A program made the position numbers and the translations under genes. Below the pieces are notes generated by a model. The model saw only the letters and a list, made by a program, of their open reading frames with translations, made no database searches and had not been told where the DNA came from. A stretch of 64,000 bases of DNA, taken from NCBI RefSeq assembly GCF_000002235.5, contig NW_022145558.1:928501-992500 (forward strand), in the 5' to 3' direction. The stretch is from Strongylocentrotus purpuratus. Lineage: Eukaryota > Echinodermata > Echinoidea > Camarodonta > Strongylocentrotidae. Below, piece after piece: positions 1 through 11,760 of the stretch (its first letter is position 1; each line of letters starts with the position of its first letter).

Positions 1-1
1 T

Positions 2-34
<33 letters not shown>

Positions 35-97
35 CTTCATCCTCCTCTCTCTTTCTCTCCCCCTCTCTCCCTCTCTCTATCTTCATCCTCCCCTCTC

Positions 98-146
<49 letters not shown>

Positions 147-240
147 ATCTCTTCATCCTCCCCTCTCTTTCTCTCTCTCCCTCTCTCTCTATCTCTTCAT
201 CCTCCCCTCTCTTTCTCTCTCTCTCTCTCTCCCTCTCCTC
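1..240. repeat. CT-rich microsatellite
   Basis: Nearly pure pyrimidine on the + strand, made of CTCTCT runs interrupted by TATCTCTTCATCCTCCC blocks that recur about four times, so part of it is a higher-order tandem repeat. It runs off the left edge. Confidence 0.95.
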
Positions 241-627
241 TGCCTTGCCCCCCTCATTGCCTCATCTTTTCCCCTCCCCTCCTTAAATCTCTCATATTCA
301 AAATTTCTCATGCTTTCTAAATCCCTAAATCACTGGGCCCTCAATCTCAATCTCTGCTATAATGTCCTTATATAAAGCGTGATTGTTACTGATTCTCTCT
401 TTTTTTCTCACAATTTTTTGTTTTTCATTCCCACGAAGGCATAATTAGGAGACTTTGTTTAAAACCATATACCTGTACATTGTATTAATTATACGGTTTA
501 CAAAATATAGCGGATTAACTGGAGATTAGTTATCTCAAACAAACTGTTTACCACAAAAGACTTCCTGCTTGATGAACGTATAATCCACTAAACTGAATAC
601 TAAGGTCATGTAAAACAAAATATACAG
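241..627. other. Unique AT-rich DNA, no feature seen
   Basis: No long open frame, no convincing splice pair and no repeat that recurs elsewhere in the window. Confidence 0.5.
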
Positions 628-932
628 GTTTAGCGTCCCCGCCCGTTTCCTTTTTGGGGCCGCCTCCTTTTTTATTATTATTTTTTTTTAATTTGTTATT
701 ATTATTATTTTTTTAAAATTTTATTTTTATTTTTTTAAAGAAAAAAACAACATGAAAAACACTGCTAAAATGGATCTATTTCTGATTAAAAAAAAAAAAT
801 GCCGGCGGCCATCTTGAAAAATAGCCAGACTGTCAGGGAAAATGTACCGAGTGGCCATTTTGAAAGAGAAAAAAAAAAGAAGAAAAAAAGGGCCTCCTCC
901 TTCCGATTTTTCAAAAAGGCAGGACGCTAAAC
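628..932. mobile_element. Short inverted-repeat element (MITE-like)
   Basis: The left end GTTTAGCGTCCCCGCC and the right end GGCAGGACGCTAAAC are imperfect inverted complements. The core is A/T homopolymer-rich with GGCGGCCATCTTGAAAA-type segments. There is no coding capacity, so it is non-autonomous. Superfamily not assigned. Confidence 0.6.
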
Positions 933-1204
933 ATGTTATTTTTTTATTTGGCCTAAGTACATTGTAAAAATGACAATGCGATTAACTTTATCCTCATTTG
1001 AATATTGCTGTATTGCCATACCGTGACTTATGGTGAATTTTTATGCAGTGGAAAAACTAAAGCTTTGGCATTGAAAAGTGTAAATTACTCACTACACCTG
1101 AAGAGAATAAATCGAAAGTGCCATTAAAATGTGAACTAAGCTCCCCATTTAATTTAAAGTAAATTATATATTTCCGTAGCTGTCATAAACACCATTATTA
1201 ATAT

Positions 1205-1215
1205 CCATCATCATT

Positions 1216-1250
<35 letters not shown>

Positions 1251-1290
1251 AATCACCATCATCATCATCATCACCCTCATCATCACCATC
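1205..1290. repeat. (ATC)n microsatellite
   Basis: Long CATCATCAT run with a few interruptions. A similar short run resumes after the neighbouring element at about 1682-1710, which suggests the element at 1291-1678 landed inside the microsatellite. Confidence 0.9.
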
Positions 1291-1678
1291 AGGCCTAAAA
1301 TAAAAACTTGTTGTATTGCCCTTTGGGTGCCAAAACATGGGTCGGTCGGTCGGAAAGTTTTTTGTTTTTAAACTTTGTTTTTGTCGCCCTCTTTTAGCTG
1401 ATATTTCTCAGTTTTTAATGCTTTAATACATGTCTTTCAGCGTCATCATTACATTGATATCTGTTTCACCTCATGGTTTGCACGAGTGAGAATTTTGGTA
1501 TAATTTAATTTGATGCATTTACATCCCATTTACACAAACAAAATACATATATTTTTATTCATTAATATAAAAAAAAATATAAAAAACGATTAAAAAAAAA
1601 AATTAAAATGCCGACCGTAGATTTTCAGATTTTTGGGTCGGTCACAAAGGGCAATACAACAAGTTTTTATTTTCGGCC
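1291..1678. mobile_element. Inverted-repeat element inserted in an ATC microsatellite
   Basis: The left end reads GGCCTAAAATAAAAACTTG and continues TTGTATTGCCCTTTG. The right end is its inverse, ending CAAGTTTTTATTTTCGGCC. The arms also share GGGTCGGTC / GACCGACC-type sequence. About 388 bases, non-coding, MITE-like. Confidence 0.75.
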
Positions 1679-2204
1679 TCATTGATATTATCATCACCAT
1701 TATCCTCATCAATACACTGCAAATCCATTGTGTTAAAGGTACTATGTCCCTTTTGCAGCCAACCTCAAATGCTGTATAACTTTGCAGGAGTTATGAATAT
1801 GTCATGTATGTCATATCTGTGAAATTTAAACGTTAGCAGTGTCCTCATATTCAAATTATGCAAGGAAACCCGTTTACTTGCTAGACTTCACTGTCAGACA
1901 CTATTGAGTGACTGACTGGCTTTTTTTCTTGTTTGGTAATAACATACATGAAAAGAGTTGTAGAGGGTACATGAACATTTGTTTACATCAATAACCCACT
2001 TCTTGTGAAGGCCAAGATTAAACTGATTGAATCTTTGCGCAGCATAAAATGTATGACCATTCGGTACAATTGTCTAAAAATTAAAACTATTACTTTTGGG
2101 CTCTATAGCCCAAAAATCGACTTGACAACTAATAGTCGTTACCCACTTGAAGACATTTTCAAGCCCCACCCTTTTTAAGGAAGTTCTAAATTAGTATTAT
2201 CTTT

Positions 2205-2758
2205 AATATTCAGATATTTTCAGTTATTTTCTCATTATTGTTCTTGTTATTATTATTGTCATTCTATAAGTTATTATGCTTGATGAATGAACTTGAATTA
2301 TGTTATTTTATTTTACCGTTACATGCCGTACATGATTGTTATTTTCTTCATGCCACAAAGTTCAACATACATGCAATCCTTCTGTTAGTTATTATGCTTG
2401 ATGAATGAACTTGAATTATGTTATTTTATTTTACAGTTACATGCCGTACATGATTGTTATTTTCTTCATGCCACAAAGTTCAACATACATGCAATCATTC
2501 TATTAGTTATTATGCTTGATGGATAAACTTGAATTATGTTATGTTATTTTACCGTTACTTCTTAAATCTATTTATATGTAACACCAGTGGATGTGGAGAA
2601 CCTCTTGACAGAATGGAAATTCTTTTAGGTAATCCTCAGGCGTCCGCTGGTGGCTTTTTAACTGTCTTGTAACTCTTAATGTTATATGCTCTGTGTTGTC
2701 ATTTCTATTTTGTTTATACATGTACCTGGAAATGAAATAAATTTCAAATTTCAAATTT
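2205..2758 (+). mobile_element. Nested retroposon fragment with AAATTTC tail
   Basis: This is the extra DNA relative to the intact MITE copy at 41552-42084. It ends in three units of AAATTTC, the short-repeat 3' tail style of CR1/L2-type non-LTR retroposons. No reverse transcriptase is present, so class assignment is inferred from the tail alone. Confidence 0.55.
2271..2558. repeat. 118-bp tandem repeat, about 2.4 copies
   Basis: TTATTATGCTTGATG recurs at 2271, 2389 and 2507, an exact 118-base period. Copies one and two are nearly identical; the third is partial and more diverged. It lies inside the nested insertion. Confidence 0.9.
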
Positions 2759-2984
2759 CAAATGCAGTTGGAATTTAACTTTTTCATTTTTGGGCCTGCA
2801 AATGGGACATAGTACCTTTAAGTTGTTTAAAAAAAATTGCACAACGTTACTTTACAAAACGAATTTGCAATGTAATATCATTATCATATCATCATCATCA
2901 TCATCATCATCATCATTACCTTCGTTGTCAACAGTAACTCCATCAATAACAAATATCTCGACAGTAATTCTTTTTGCAAGTAAT

Positions 2985-3013
2985 TTTTTTTTTTTTTTTT
3001 GGGGGGGGGGGGG
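2985..3013. repeat. Poly-T followed by poly-G
   Basis: A T run immediately followed by a G run. One of many poly-G tracts in the window and capable of G-quadruplex formation on the + strand. Confidence 0.9.
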
Positions 3014-4690
3014 ATATATTTTACCTTTCCATGCAAGTTTCAAGTTTTCATTCCATATTCAACAAGAAAATACAAATTATGTACAACAAACAGGTTACAA
3101 ACTACATTTTTAAAAGGATACAAAAGTAATTATACAAGTGTACATGATATTTGTATTTGCATAACAAAAGACATTGTTGATATATTTCCTAAATTATGTT
3201 ACCTTTATTTTACCTGAACCCCAATCCCCATGTGAGAGTTAATACCGTAAGTCAAGGGCGTTGACGTTTATGTATTGTCTGTCTCTATTGTCTTGTCACC
3301 ATGGCATTTACAACCACAAACATAAACCTAACATGACGAAACTTAGTATGAACGAATTTGTGAAATTTTCAGACACTTTTCGCAGAATGGATCACAAAAT
3401 TGTCATTCCTTTTCCGCCGCAATATTGGCGCCAAAATAAAATGACAAGCATGCATTTTAATATGACATGATTAATGAATACCTGTAATAATAATAATAAT
3501 AGCAAACTACTTCAAAGGTGTGTCGCGTTGTTTCACCTTATTCTCAACATCAAGGCCAATATTTTGGGATTAGAAGGATAATTCGGCTATCCTGTATACG
3601 TATACAAATTTGAAGTTTGATATACGGCAAATATTATTGAAACATCGCCGCCCAAACGAAAGGGACATTAGAGGCGCTATTTATAGCCGAAACTGAATAA
3701 TATTTTGAATGAATTGTCCTTTTATTAAAATGGCAAAACCAATCAATTTTCTCTACTGAACACAATCGCAAAGATTTTCGAGAAATCAACCATACGAGAT
3801 TCCAAAAGCGTTTATTGATTATTCTCGTATCCTTTAAACGAGGTGTCTATGGGTGGTAACGTCAGCCACAAATGTCATTGGGTAGCCATTGTGCATGTGT
3901 GCGTTTTGTATATTTCATGTTTTCTTGAGAACGATCGATTTTGGAAGAAAAATATATGTTTCTGTCATTTTATCGTAGAGGGCGGTTTTTGGTATTTCGA
4001 GGCCACAAACAAAATATATGTATACATGTATACATTATGTATCACAAATCATTCTAGTTATTGTCATCATGTGGCGTCGGAGAACATTTAAAACTTTTAG
4101 CCAAACCCGCTGTTTTTATTTTAGTATGAGGAGGAAAGAATAGAAACAAATATTTGTTTGCAAAGTGATCTTCAATGACTACAAATGCAATATGGGAAAA
4201 TTAATAAAAAAATGAAAAAAATGATAGTATTTCCATGAATCATCAAAATCTATACTTTAGATAATTATTTAAAAGTAAGAAAAAAAAGTGAATAAAAAAA
4301 TACACGTAGTTCGTTAACCAGGAAGCAGCTTTTTGAAAGCTTTTATAGCAGAAGTAATAGCGCAGTGAGTTCGCCCATTGGAGGAAGGGGAGAGTGTTAA
4401 CTTAAAAAAAACCGAATTTACAAGGCTTTAGGGTGCTGGAGGGGGTCCAGGTGTTTTCTTCTTTCATTCTGCTTCGTCCCAATCTTTCTCCTCCTTTTTC
4501 ACTTTCCCCCTTTTTCTTTCTTTTTCTTTTATTTTTCACCACTCAACTCGGGTACATGCCCCTCTGTCCCCTTGCTACGCAACTGGGATATCGCATTTAA
4601 AAAAAAATTATTATCGTGACACGACGAATAAAGGTGACCAACTGACCATCTTTGAATGTCAATAAAGCTTCCGTGGTGGAGGGGTGAATT
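3014..4690. other. Mostly unique DNA, no gene recognised
   Basis: Short open frames only (up to about 82 codons) with no recognisable protein. Contains an (AAT)n run near 3487-3503 and a TACATGTATACAT cluster near 4020. CpG content rises a little at 3590-3860. Confidence 0.5.
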
Positions 4691-4706
4691 GATTTTTGTC
4701 GAAGAG

Positions 4707-4731
4707 CCCCCCCCCCACCCCCCCCCCCCCC
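4707..4731. repeat. Poly-C tract
   Basis: C run broken by a single A, equivalent to a G tract on the other strand. Confidence 0.95.
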
Positions 4732-4952
4732 GTAAAAAACACGTAAGTTACCGTTACGGTGAAAAATATAGCAAATATAGCAAGACTAGTTCTCATAACC
4801 ATTATGAGAAGGAAAGTAACTTTTCAGTACTAAAATATTTACTTTTGCGTTGTGTACTAAAACAAAAGGTAAAGACAAGCCAATTAATAAAACTGTGCAA
4901 AAACTAAATCTTTAGGCAAAAAACGGGGCCATCAATAAAAAAAGGCATTTAT

Positions 4953-5130
4953 TAAAAAGAAAGAAGAAAGATGTGAAGAAGAAGACGAAGAGGAAAGAGG
5001 CGAAGCATGATGAAGAAAATCAGTAGAAAGAAGAAGAAGATTATGAAAAGAAGAAAAATAAGAAAAATTAAAGGATAAGAAAAAAGAGAAGGAGAAGAAG
5101 AGGGGAAAAGAAGAAGAAAAAAAATTAAAT
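4953..5130. repeat. Purine (AAG/GAA)-rich low-complexity tract
   Basis: Almost all A and G, dominated by AAG/GAA triplets. The minus-strand Ile/Leu/Phe-rich open frame over it is a composition artefact. Confidence 0.85.
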
Positions 5131-5139
5131 GAGGCTTAT

Positions 5140-6240
5140 GCCTAGACTTGTTTTCGATAAAGATGAGAATCACACCAGTCATTCTGCTAACTTGGAAAAA
5201 AAACTCTTTACCGACTGAAATATTTTTATGCATGCTTGTAGTTGGTATTTCAATCTGGTTCACTTTTGCGCGCCGCCACAATCTAGTCATGACGAACCCC
5301 AGCAAAATATGTCGCAACCAAAATAATATTATGAGTAATACACCACTATTTTGCATCACACTTGCAAATATTGATTTGTTGCAAGTTCGTCGAAAACCGC
5401 GAAACAATATGAATATGAGAAAAGTGGGATCGAAGCCTTTATTTCATCCGCGAACTTCACATATGTGTTTTCGATTTCGCACAGAAGTCCCCAACTCGCG
5501 GAGAGCAATATTCTATTTATTTACAATGAATGATGACAATATTCGAAGTTTTGTGTATAAGTTTCAAAGAACGGGGACGGGCGCAATTTGAAACCCCGGT
5601 GGTGGCAGCTGGGGAGCGCTGCAACAGGCGGTGAAAAATAATCAGACATATCAGCCGAAGCATTGGGAAAGAAAGTACAGCCAGCTTACTCATATCACTA
5701 AAAGGTATACAGGAAATTGTAGAATGTGAATTTGTTAACTGCCGCAGACACAATTTGAGCCAGGGCAGTCCTTGTCTGGGTTATTTTAGCTACGGTGTCC
5801 CGTCCCTATGTGGTCACGCAAAAATAACACCCCCGCACGGGAGTGGACGCGTCTGAAAGGATGAGATCATCGATTTCTCGTTGGCCATTGTTTGCATTTG
5901 AGGTTGGGAGAATTTACTTTTCAATAGCAACAAGTGCATAATACCGGCAAACCGCGATTTCTTACCCTTCATCCTTTTGAAAGGCGTTTGACTTCGTATT
6001 ATCATTTTTGTTAAATGAGAGTTCACTTTGTTTTGTGTTTAGCATAACAGTGGAGAAACGATTTAAGCCTCGGCAATGAATGATGACGATGTAATTTGCA
6101 AATACCGTGACCAATCAGCTACGGAACTAATTGGAGTTCATTAGTCTGTAGCATGAGGAAAGGGAGAACATAATTTGATAAGAAAGGGGTTAATAAAGAT
6201 GTCAATTAAGGTCTAATAGTATAAAACAGTTACGTAAAGT
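5140..6240. other. Unique DNA with moderate CpG content, no gene recognised
   Basis: Contains a 147-codon open frame (5148-5591, +) without recognisable domains or splice context; I do not call it a gene. The 5580-6120 part is less AT-rich than its surroundings and could be a regulatory block, but nothing specific is visible. Confidence 0.4.
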
Positions 6241-6275
6241 AATTAAGACAACGGTAGTACAGCGAAAATAAAGAA

Positions 6276-6420
6276 GAGAGTGACTGAGAGAAAGAGAGAC
6301 AGTGAGAGATAGAGAGAGAGAGAGATAGAGGGATATATGATATATACAGAGAGAGCGAGAAAGAGAGAAGAGAGAGAGAGAGAGAGCATTAGTTGGAAGC
6401 TGGAGGAGGAGGAGGGGGGG
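6276..6420. repeat. (GA)n microsatellite ending in poly-G
   Basis: GAGAGA tract with TATA interruptions followed by a GGAGGAGG-to-poly-G segment. Confidence 0.95.
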
Positions 6421-6839
6421 GGGGATGTAAACATCAGGTGCTAACCCCTCCCCAGGTCGACAAACTGCCGTGTGGAGATGTTGGGAGTTATTGAGAAGAG
6501 GGGTGTAAGTTATGCTTCCTCATATGCAAAATATCCCATTGTTTATATTAATAAAAGCATATTTTCATAATCCTGAAATGGATAACGCTTCATATTTTAA
6601 AAACACAACATAATTGCAAGTCATTTACACCAGTATTATTACTATCTTCTATTAAACAATTTGCCGTTAATTATGTATCAAAATAGGGATGAAAGGAAAT
6701 AAGGTAATATGTAATGTATGATAGCAGAAAGCATTGTTTCGAGGAATAATAGCAGCCGATTGAAGAACAAAAATGCAGTCAAGAATACGACAAATAAAAG
6801 ACAACCGAAAGGCCAAAGAGGGTAAGAAAAGTTTGGTCC

Positions 6840-7830
6840 CGAATTTTGAGCTGGGCGGCTGCGCAGGTGCGCCTGATCACAAGTAAATTCTCCTTCCCTT
6901 GTCTGGTCCGCGTGGCCCCACCCCCTGCAGCGCTGGTCTCTCTCGATCTAGCAGCTTCAGCGCGCTCATACCATTCTTCATTCCTCACATACTTTCGGAA
7001 CGTCTGCTGGAACGCGAAAAATCTTCACTGAAAAGCATCTTTTCAGCCAGAATTCCACTCGCCACATTAAGTACCCGTGCCTTGGACACAGACATCAATT
7101 GCAATCAGGTCAGTTTGATTAATTTCAGATTTCATTACAACTTTAACAAGGTTTTGGGGAACGAGGTCTTTCTGAAATTCCTGCATCTTTGACATTTTTG
7201 TCATTTTTGCGACAGTCAGGACTTCCGGACGAGTATCGAAGTTCATTTTGTTTTGGTCGACTTCTAAATCAATTTCCTTTCAGCTTTAGCGATTAAAATT
7301 CATCCCACTTGCGAAGATGGTTTCTAATACTCCATATTCTTGCGTAAGCAAGGGATGTTGTGAGATGAACGCCGTAATTCGAGGGCGATATTGGTCCAAT
7401 GCTCCGCCATTCCGCAGGTAAAGTATGTATGCTTGTATTGCATTGCCGGACCGGTAGATCTGCCGTGTATTGTGGATGCGAGCTGGGTTATTGTGTAGCA
7501 ACATAGTTGGCGAGACTCTGGATCCTCGTTCGGACCACAAAAGAAAACATGTCAGCTATTTGGTAGGGGGTTTTGGCAGTAGGCTTCTCGAGGTTGGCTT
7601 TGCCTTTGGTATGTGTACTGAAAGGGCACACGCTTCTCTCCAGCCGTGCACCCGGGCCAGCTGGTAGAGAATAGTTTCTTCCATATTTGGTGTCTGGCTT
7701 GTTGCATCTCGCTCGGTGCATCTCCGATCGAGTCCGCCGACTGTTGCTATCTTTCTCAGCGCAGCGAGAATTATTTGCAGCGTGAAGAAGCAACAGTCTC
7801 TTCCTCCCGTAAAAGAGCCATATCATAGCT
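6840..7830 (+). promoter_or_regulatory. CpG-richer block, candidate TEAD promoter or untranslated 5' exon
   Basis: About 1 kb of unique, comparatively CpG-rich sequence within AT-rich repeats. Donor-like sites follow it on the + strand: CAATCAG|GTCAGT near 7109 and CCGCAG|GTAAAGT near 7418. The provable TEAD exon at 27230 begins with a splice acceptor, so at least one untranslated exon must lie upstream on this strand. This block is one candidate, by position and composition only. No TATA box or Inr can be fixed with confidence. Confidence 0.2.
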
Positions 7831-8159
7831 AAAAAATCAGATCAATTCTTTGATTACAAAAATTGGAAACCAATACGGTAGATGTGATTGAATCAACTTT
7901 AAAGAACATATTCTTCATTACTTGTTAATGTTAAGTCTTTAGAAATGTTTTAAACTTTCAGTTGAATCAAAACCAAAAATACAAATTATCATTGTCATCT
8001 TTTTTGTTTTTAAATTTCGTCGAGTTTAAAACCATTTTGAGATGTGACAGATTTACAATTATAATTTAGACTCTATACCTGTTTAAGTTGTTAACTAAAC
8101 CCATTTCTCTGTCAAGAACTGGTTTTCCCGTTGTACAATCATGTTTTTATGACGCCTTT

Positions 8160-8420
8160 AATCCTATTATGACGGCGATCTGAAAATCTGAATAGCGTAC
8201 GAGATCGGAGACAAATACCCGGAAAAGATAAGGGCGCTCATTATGCGACGGTAAACATATGGGACGGCGGCTGTATTACCGCATTGCTCCAAAGGCCAAC
8301 GGGCTAGAGTAGGGGGAACTGTTGCCTACGGTGTGCACGGCAAGTTCGCGCTGAGTAAACAGCGGCCGTGCCGTGTAGTGTGCCTAGCTTCGCTGCCTGG
8401 TTTCGCAAATCCAATACAAT
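8160..8420. other. CpG-rich unique block, possible regulatory DNA
   Basis: Dense in CpG (for example GGGACGGCGGCTG and GTTCGCGCTGAG) compared with the AT-rich DNA on both sides. No open frame of note. It could be part of a promoter region or a conserved non-coding element. Confidence 0.25.
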
Positions 8421-10135
8421 GCCCTTTGTGGTGCAGTGATATATTCAACGGTTGGGAGGATTTAGTGTTTGCTAAGTCTCTGCACTCTCTATTGTGCTTG
8501 TGTTTATTTAGCCCTAGACGTCATGATTTTGCAGAAATTGTTATTGAAACAGATCAAGTTCATTGCACATAGACTGTTATCTCTTCTCTGAAAAAAACTG
8601 TTGAATTTCAAATCTTTCCCAATGCCAGGCAATTATAATCCACCCGCCAATCAATAAACTTGTGACTGTTTTTCGAGGTGTATTCAAACCGCCCTTTAGT
8701 GTCGATCTACTTTGATTTCTCATCACTTTGATATGGAACAATGGATAAATGAAAATCGTACTTGTGAAGCCTACTTCGAATGAAATCTTCATATATTAAG
8801 ATTATACATTGATTTAATATTGACTTGTAAATATGGTTTGATTAATTATTTATGAAGATTTTAATTCAAATTATTATCATTATTTAGTATTTTCAAGTTT
8901 AGCATAAACATGCCTGTGTAACTTATTGAAATTTTTACTCTAAATTCTGAAGTCCCCATATTTTTTCTTTGTGTCAATTTTTATATATTTTTTTAGGCCC
9001 TTCCAAAATTTCTTTTTTAATTGAATGTCTTAAGCTGACTTACCAAAATAAAAGAAGAAAGATTTTGTATGGCCTACATTTACGGTTAATAGTCTGGGCA
9101 CACAAAGAATATATATATAAAAACTTGGATTAAAAAAAATTCAATTGTCATTTGATTTCAGTGATGTGCCAATGTATTTGTCAGGTTTTCAAGACAAAAT
9201 GAAAACCCTTCCCCAATTGGCTGTCAGTCTTAATTCATCGGCCTCGGAAAAGAGTTTAAAAAAAGTAGTGCAATTAGGAAGAAGAATAAAAGAAGTTTAA
9301 GATCTATGCAAGTACCCAATTTTTAATTGAAAGCTTGTGAAATGAAATAAGGAACAATATGTACTGTACTTGTCTTTTGAAATGCAATATGCACAGTTAA
9401 ATTTGTGTTTCAAAGCAATTACAAATGTATATTTTTATGGTCTTGAATTAAAAAAAAGAAGAAATATTGTAAAAAATTTAAAGCATCATTTTAGAACTAT
9501 TGTTTTGAAGAAAAGTTGGATTAACTTACAATATCTTCTTGTTTACACTCTCACTTTACAAGAAGCAATGTTCAGTTTGATTTTAAATCAAAATTCATAA
9601 ATGATTGAGAATGTTATATAAAGTGTAATTCTTTTAAAACAAAAAATGGACACCCATGTACTGTACATGTACATGTAAAAAGTTGTTTTAGATATCAGTT
9701 TGCATGTTTGTTTCAATATTTTATTATACTCAGAAATAGTACAAAATACACAAATACCTTTCAACAAGAGGGGAATTTCTTACATGATAAGTCTTCTTTT
9801 TTTCCGAATAGAAACTCAAAAGCCCAAACCATCACTCTTATGCTTGCAACGTTTTTGTACATGCAAGTCAACGATAAAATCAATGCTATCTCGGCTATTG
9901 CTTATCAAATATTCTGTTACATGCAATGTTTGTTCTACTTTCGATGAGAAACGGTTACAATACATGTCCGTCCTTTACAATTAACCCAGATAATGGAAAG
10001 ACATGATAACATCTCTCAACTCCATTTATTGCTATTCGATCTCAATTTTTTTCCTTCTCTCTCTCTCTGGTACACATACTGCATATCACAAATAGTAATA
10101 AAAAGGAAAGCCCGTATCTAAGTGTGCCGTATCAT
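8421..10135. other. AT-rich intergenic or intronic DNA
   Basis: I see no gene, element end or strong motif. There is a palindromic TGTACATGTACATGT cluster near 9660-9675 and a short CT run near 10052-10070. Confidence 0.5.
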
Positions 10136-10430
10136 CTCTCGAGTTATTAAGTAGATAACGTGGCGTTATCTCAGTCTTCACAAACGCTGAAACAGAATCC
10201 GATAAAAATCTGGGCTCGCTGCCTTACTATCCATTATAGAGGTGTAAGTGGCGGGAAGCAAAGTAACAAGATACGCGATTGGCCCGCTTCGCCCGCCCTG
10301 TTCATTTTCAGCATTCCCTGGTGGTAACCTAATGTTCAAGGATTCATGCTGGTTAATTTCTCGGGATGTATCAAATCTCATAACTTGTAACAGAGTGCAT
10401 AAACCGTGATTCACTGTGAAAAAAGACACT
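10136..10430. promoter_or_regulatory. Candidate regulatory block with inverted GATA sites
   Basis: Unique CpG-containing sequence starting with a perfect inverted pair, GATAAC-GTGGC-GTTATC, at 10154-10170. Paired GATA-type sites are a known binding arrangement for GATA factors. Composition contrasts with the AT-rich flanks. Function is inferred only. Confidence 0.25.
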
Positions 10431-10861
10431 TGTCAAATATACTGGTAGTTTTGGATACGATGAAGAAAATTTAAGTAGGTATTTTGTAAGTGTGCAGTTT
10501 TGTAAGTAGTAGAGAGAGTCTGCTCGATTGTAACTTGGTATATCACTATTTCAACCATGTACGGCAGAAAGAATATTGTATTAATTAAGGACTGTTAGCA
10601 TTGACCCACTCAGTTTTAATAGTACTTGTAAGAATAATTGCTTTTCAACCAATTTCATAGTGTTTTTTATGATAGCATTTTGCTGATCCAATGCCCCCAG
10701 AGAATAATTAGGCTTTCAAGAGTAACTACATGTAGTTTGGAATAATTTTTCTACAAATGCTGTTTTACTATTAAAGATGTATCAAGGACTTTGATCTGTA
10801 TTGTTAATAAGATTAACAAGAAGGAATGGGAAGAAGACAGAAAAGGGGGAGAGCGATAGAA

Positions 10862-10896
10862 GGGGGAGGGGGGGGGGGGGGGGGGGGGGGGTGGGG
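10862..10896. repeat. Poly-G tract
   Basis: Long G run (more than 20 in a row), G-quadruplex capable. Confidence 0.95.
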
Positions 10897-11690
10897 CGGC
10901 AGCAAGCCTGTGTGTAGCACCATTTATATTTTTTTTGACAAAGAATTTTTTCTTTTCTTTCTATGCTTGGTAAATCTCACATTTGGAATGAAAGACCCAA
11001 ATGATGTGTGGGCATTTTGAACCACTGGCTTGCGAAATTATCCCATCAATTGATACATGACCCAGCAATTTTAATCCTAGGATGAAACCAATCTGATTGG
11101 AATCTCAAAACTGTTCTAGTCATGTACTGGCAGTTATTACATAACTTTGGAAGCCTGGCAGTTTCATGAATCTTTGATCAATCAGAGGTGTGGGCCATGC
11201 ACGAAAGTGGACAGCCCGGCCTGTAACTATAGTTGCATAATGGTCTAATTATGAACTCCATTTGAAAAAATGACAACCGGTATAGATGGGGTTGCCACTT
11301 TATCATTCTTCCAAAGTTCCAACATGGTAACATTTATCATTTCTAGAAATACTTCGAAGATTTATTAAAGAATAATTAGGCATGTACATTGATCCTAAGT
11401 ACATGAGGGTGAAAAATTAGAGAGAAAAAAAGAGAAGAAAAATAGAACACACATCATATAAGTAACTTGCAATGCATGGATATTAACTGACATATTTTTT
11501 TTCATTAGAGAGAGCGAGAGGGAGAGAGCAGGAACACTCCCTAGTCATCTGTGTAAATGATATTTTACATGTAGGTCACACAAGTAGTTGACTCCAGTCT
11601 TTAAAGTCTGTAAAAATTGATGGGATTTAAAAGTACCGGTAAAAGAAATAACAGAGAAAGAGTTTTGAAAAGAAAAACAAAGTATAACTT
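10897..11690. other. Unique DNA, nothing recognised
   Basis: No open frame with mixed composition, no element ends. A short purine stretch runs from about 11405 to 11530. Confidence 0.45.
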
Positions 11691-11695
11691 TGGAC

Positions 11696-11696
<1 letters not shown>

Positions 11697-11731
<35 letters not shown>

Positions 11732-11760
11732 TAGGGAGGGGGGGGGGGGGGGGGTGGGGG
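11697..11760. repeat. Poly-T then poly-G tract
   Basis: About 30 T, then GTAGGGAGG and a long G run. The same T-then-G arrangement occurs at 2985-3013. Confidence 0.95.

Larger units (their letters stand above)
1737..2817 (+). mobile_element. TTAA-flanked MITE, family 1, copy interrupted by a nested insertion
   Basis: It begins AGGTACTATGTCCCTTTTGC and ends with the inverse, GGGACATAGTACCT, with TTAA directly outside both ends (1733-1736 and 2818-2821). A second copy at 41552-42084 is colinear but lacks about 550 bases present here (about 2205-2758), so this copy received a later insertion. TTAA target sites with AGG...CCT ends are typical of Kolobok-like (or piggyBac-like) DNA transposons. 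There is no transposase here. Confidence 0.85.

Noticed and set aside
5148..5591. 147-codon frame of mixed composition
   Set aside because: Best of the non-repeat frames, but no recognisable domain, no ordered hydrophobic or motif pattern I trust, and an overlapping minus-strand frame of similar length; chance is likely.
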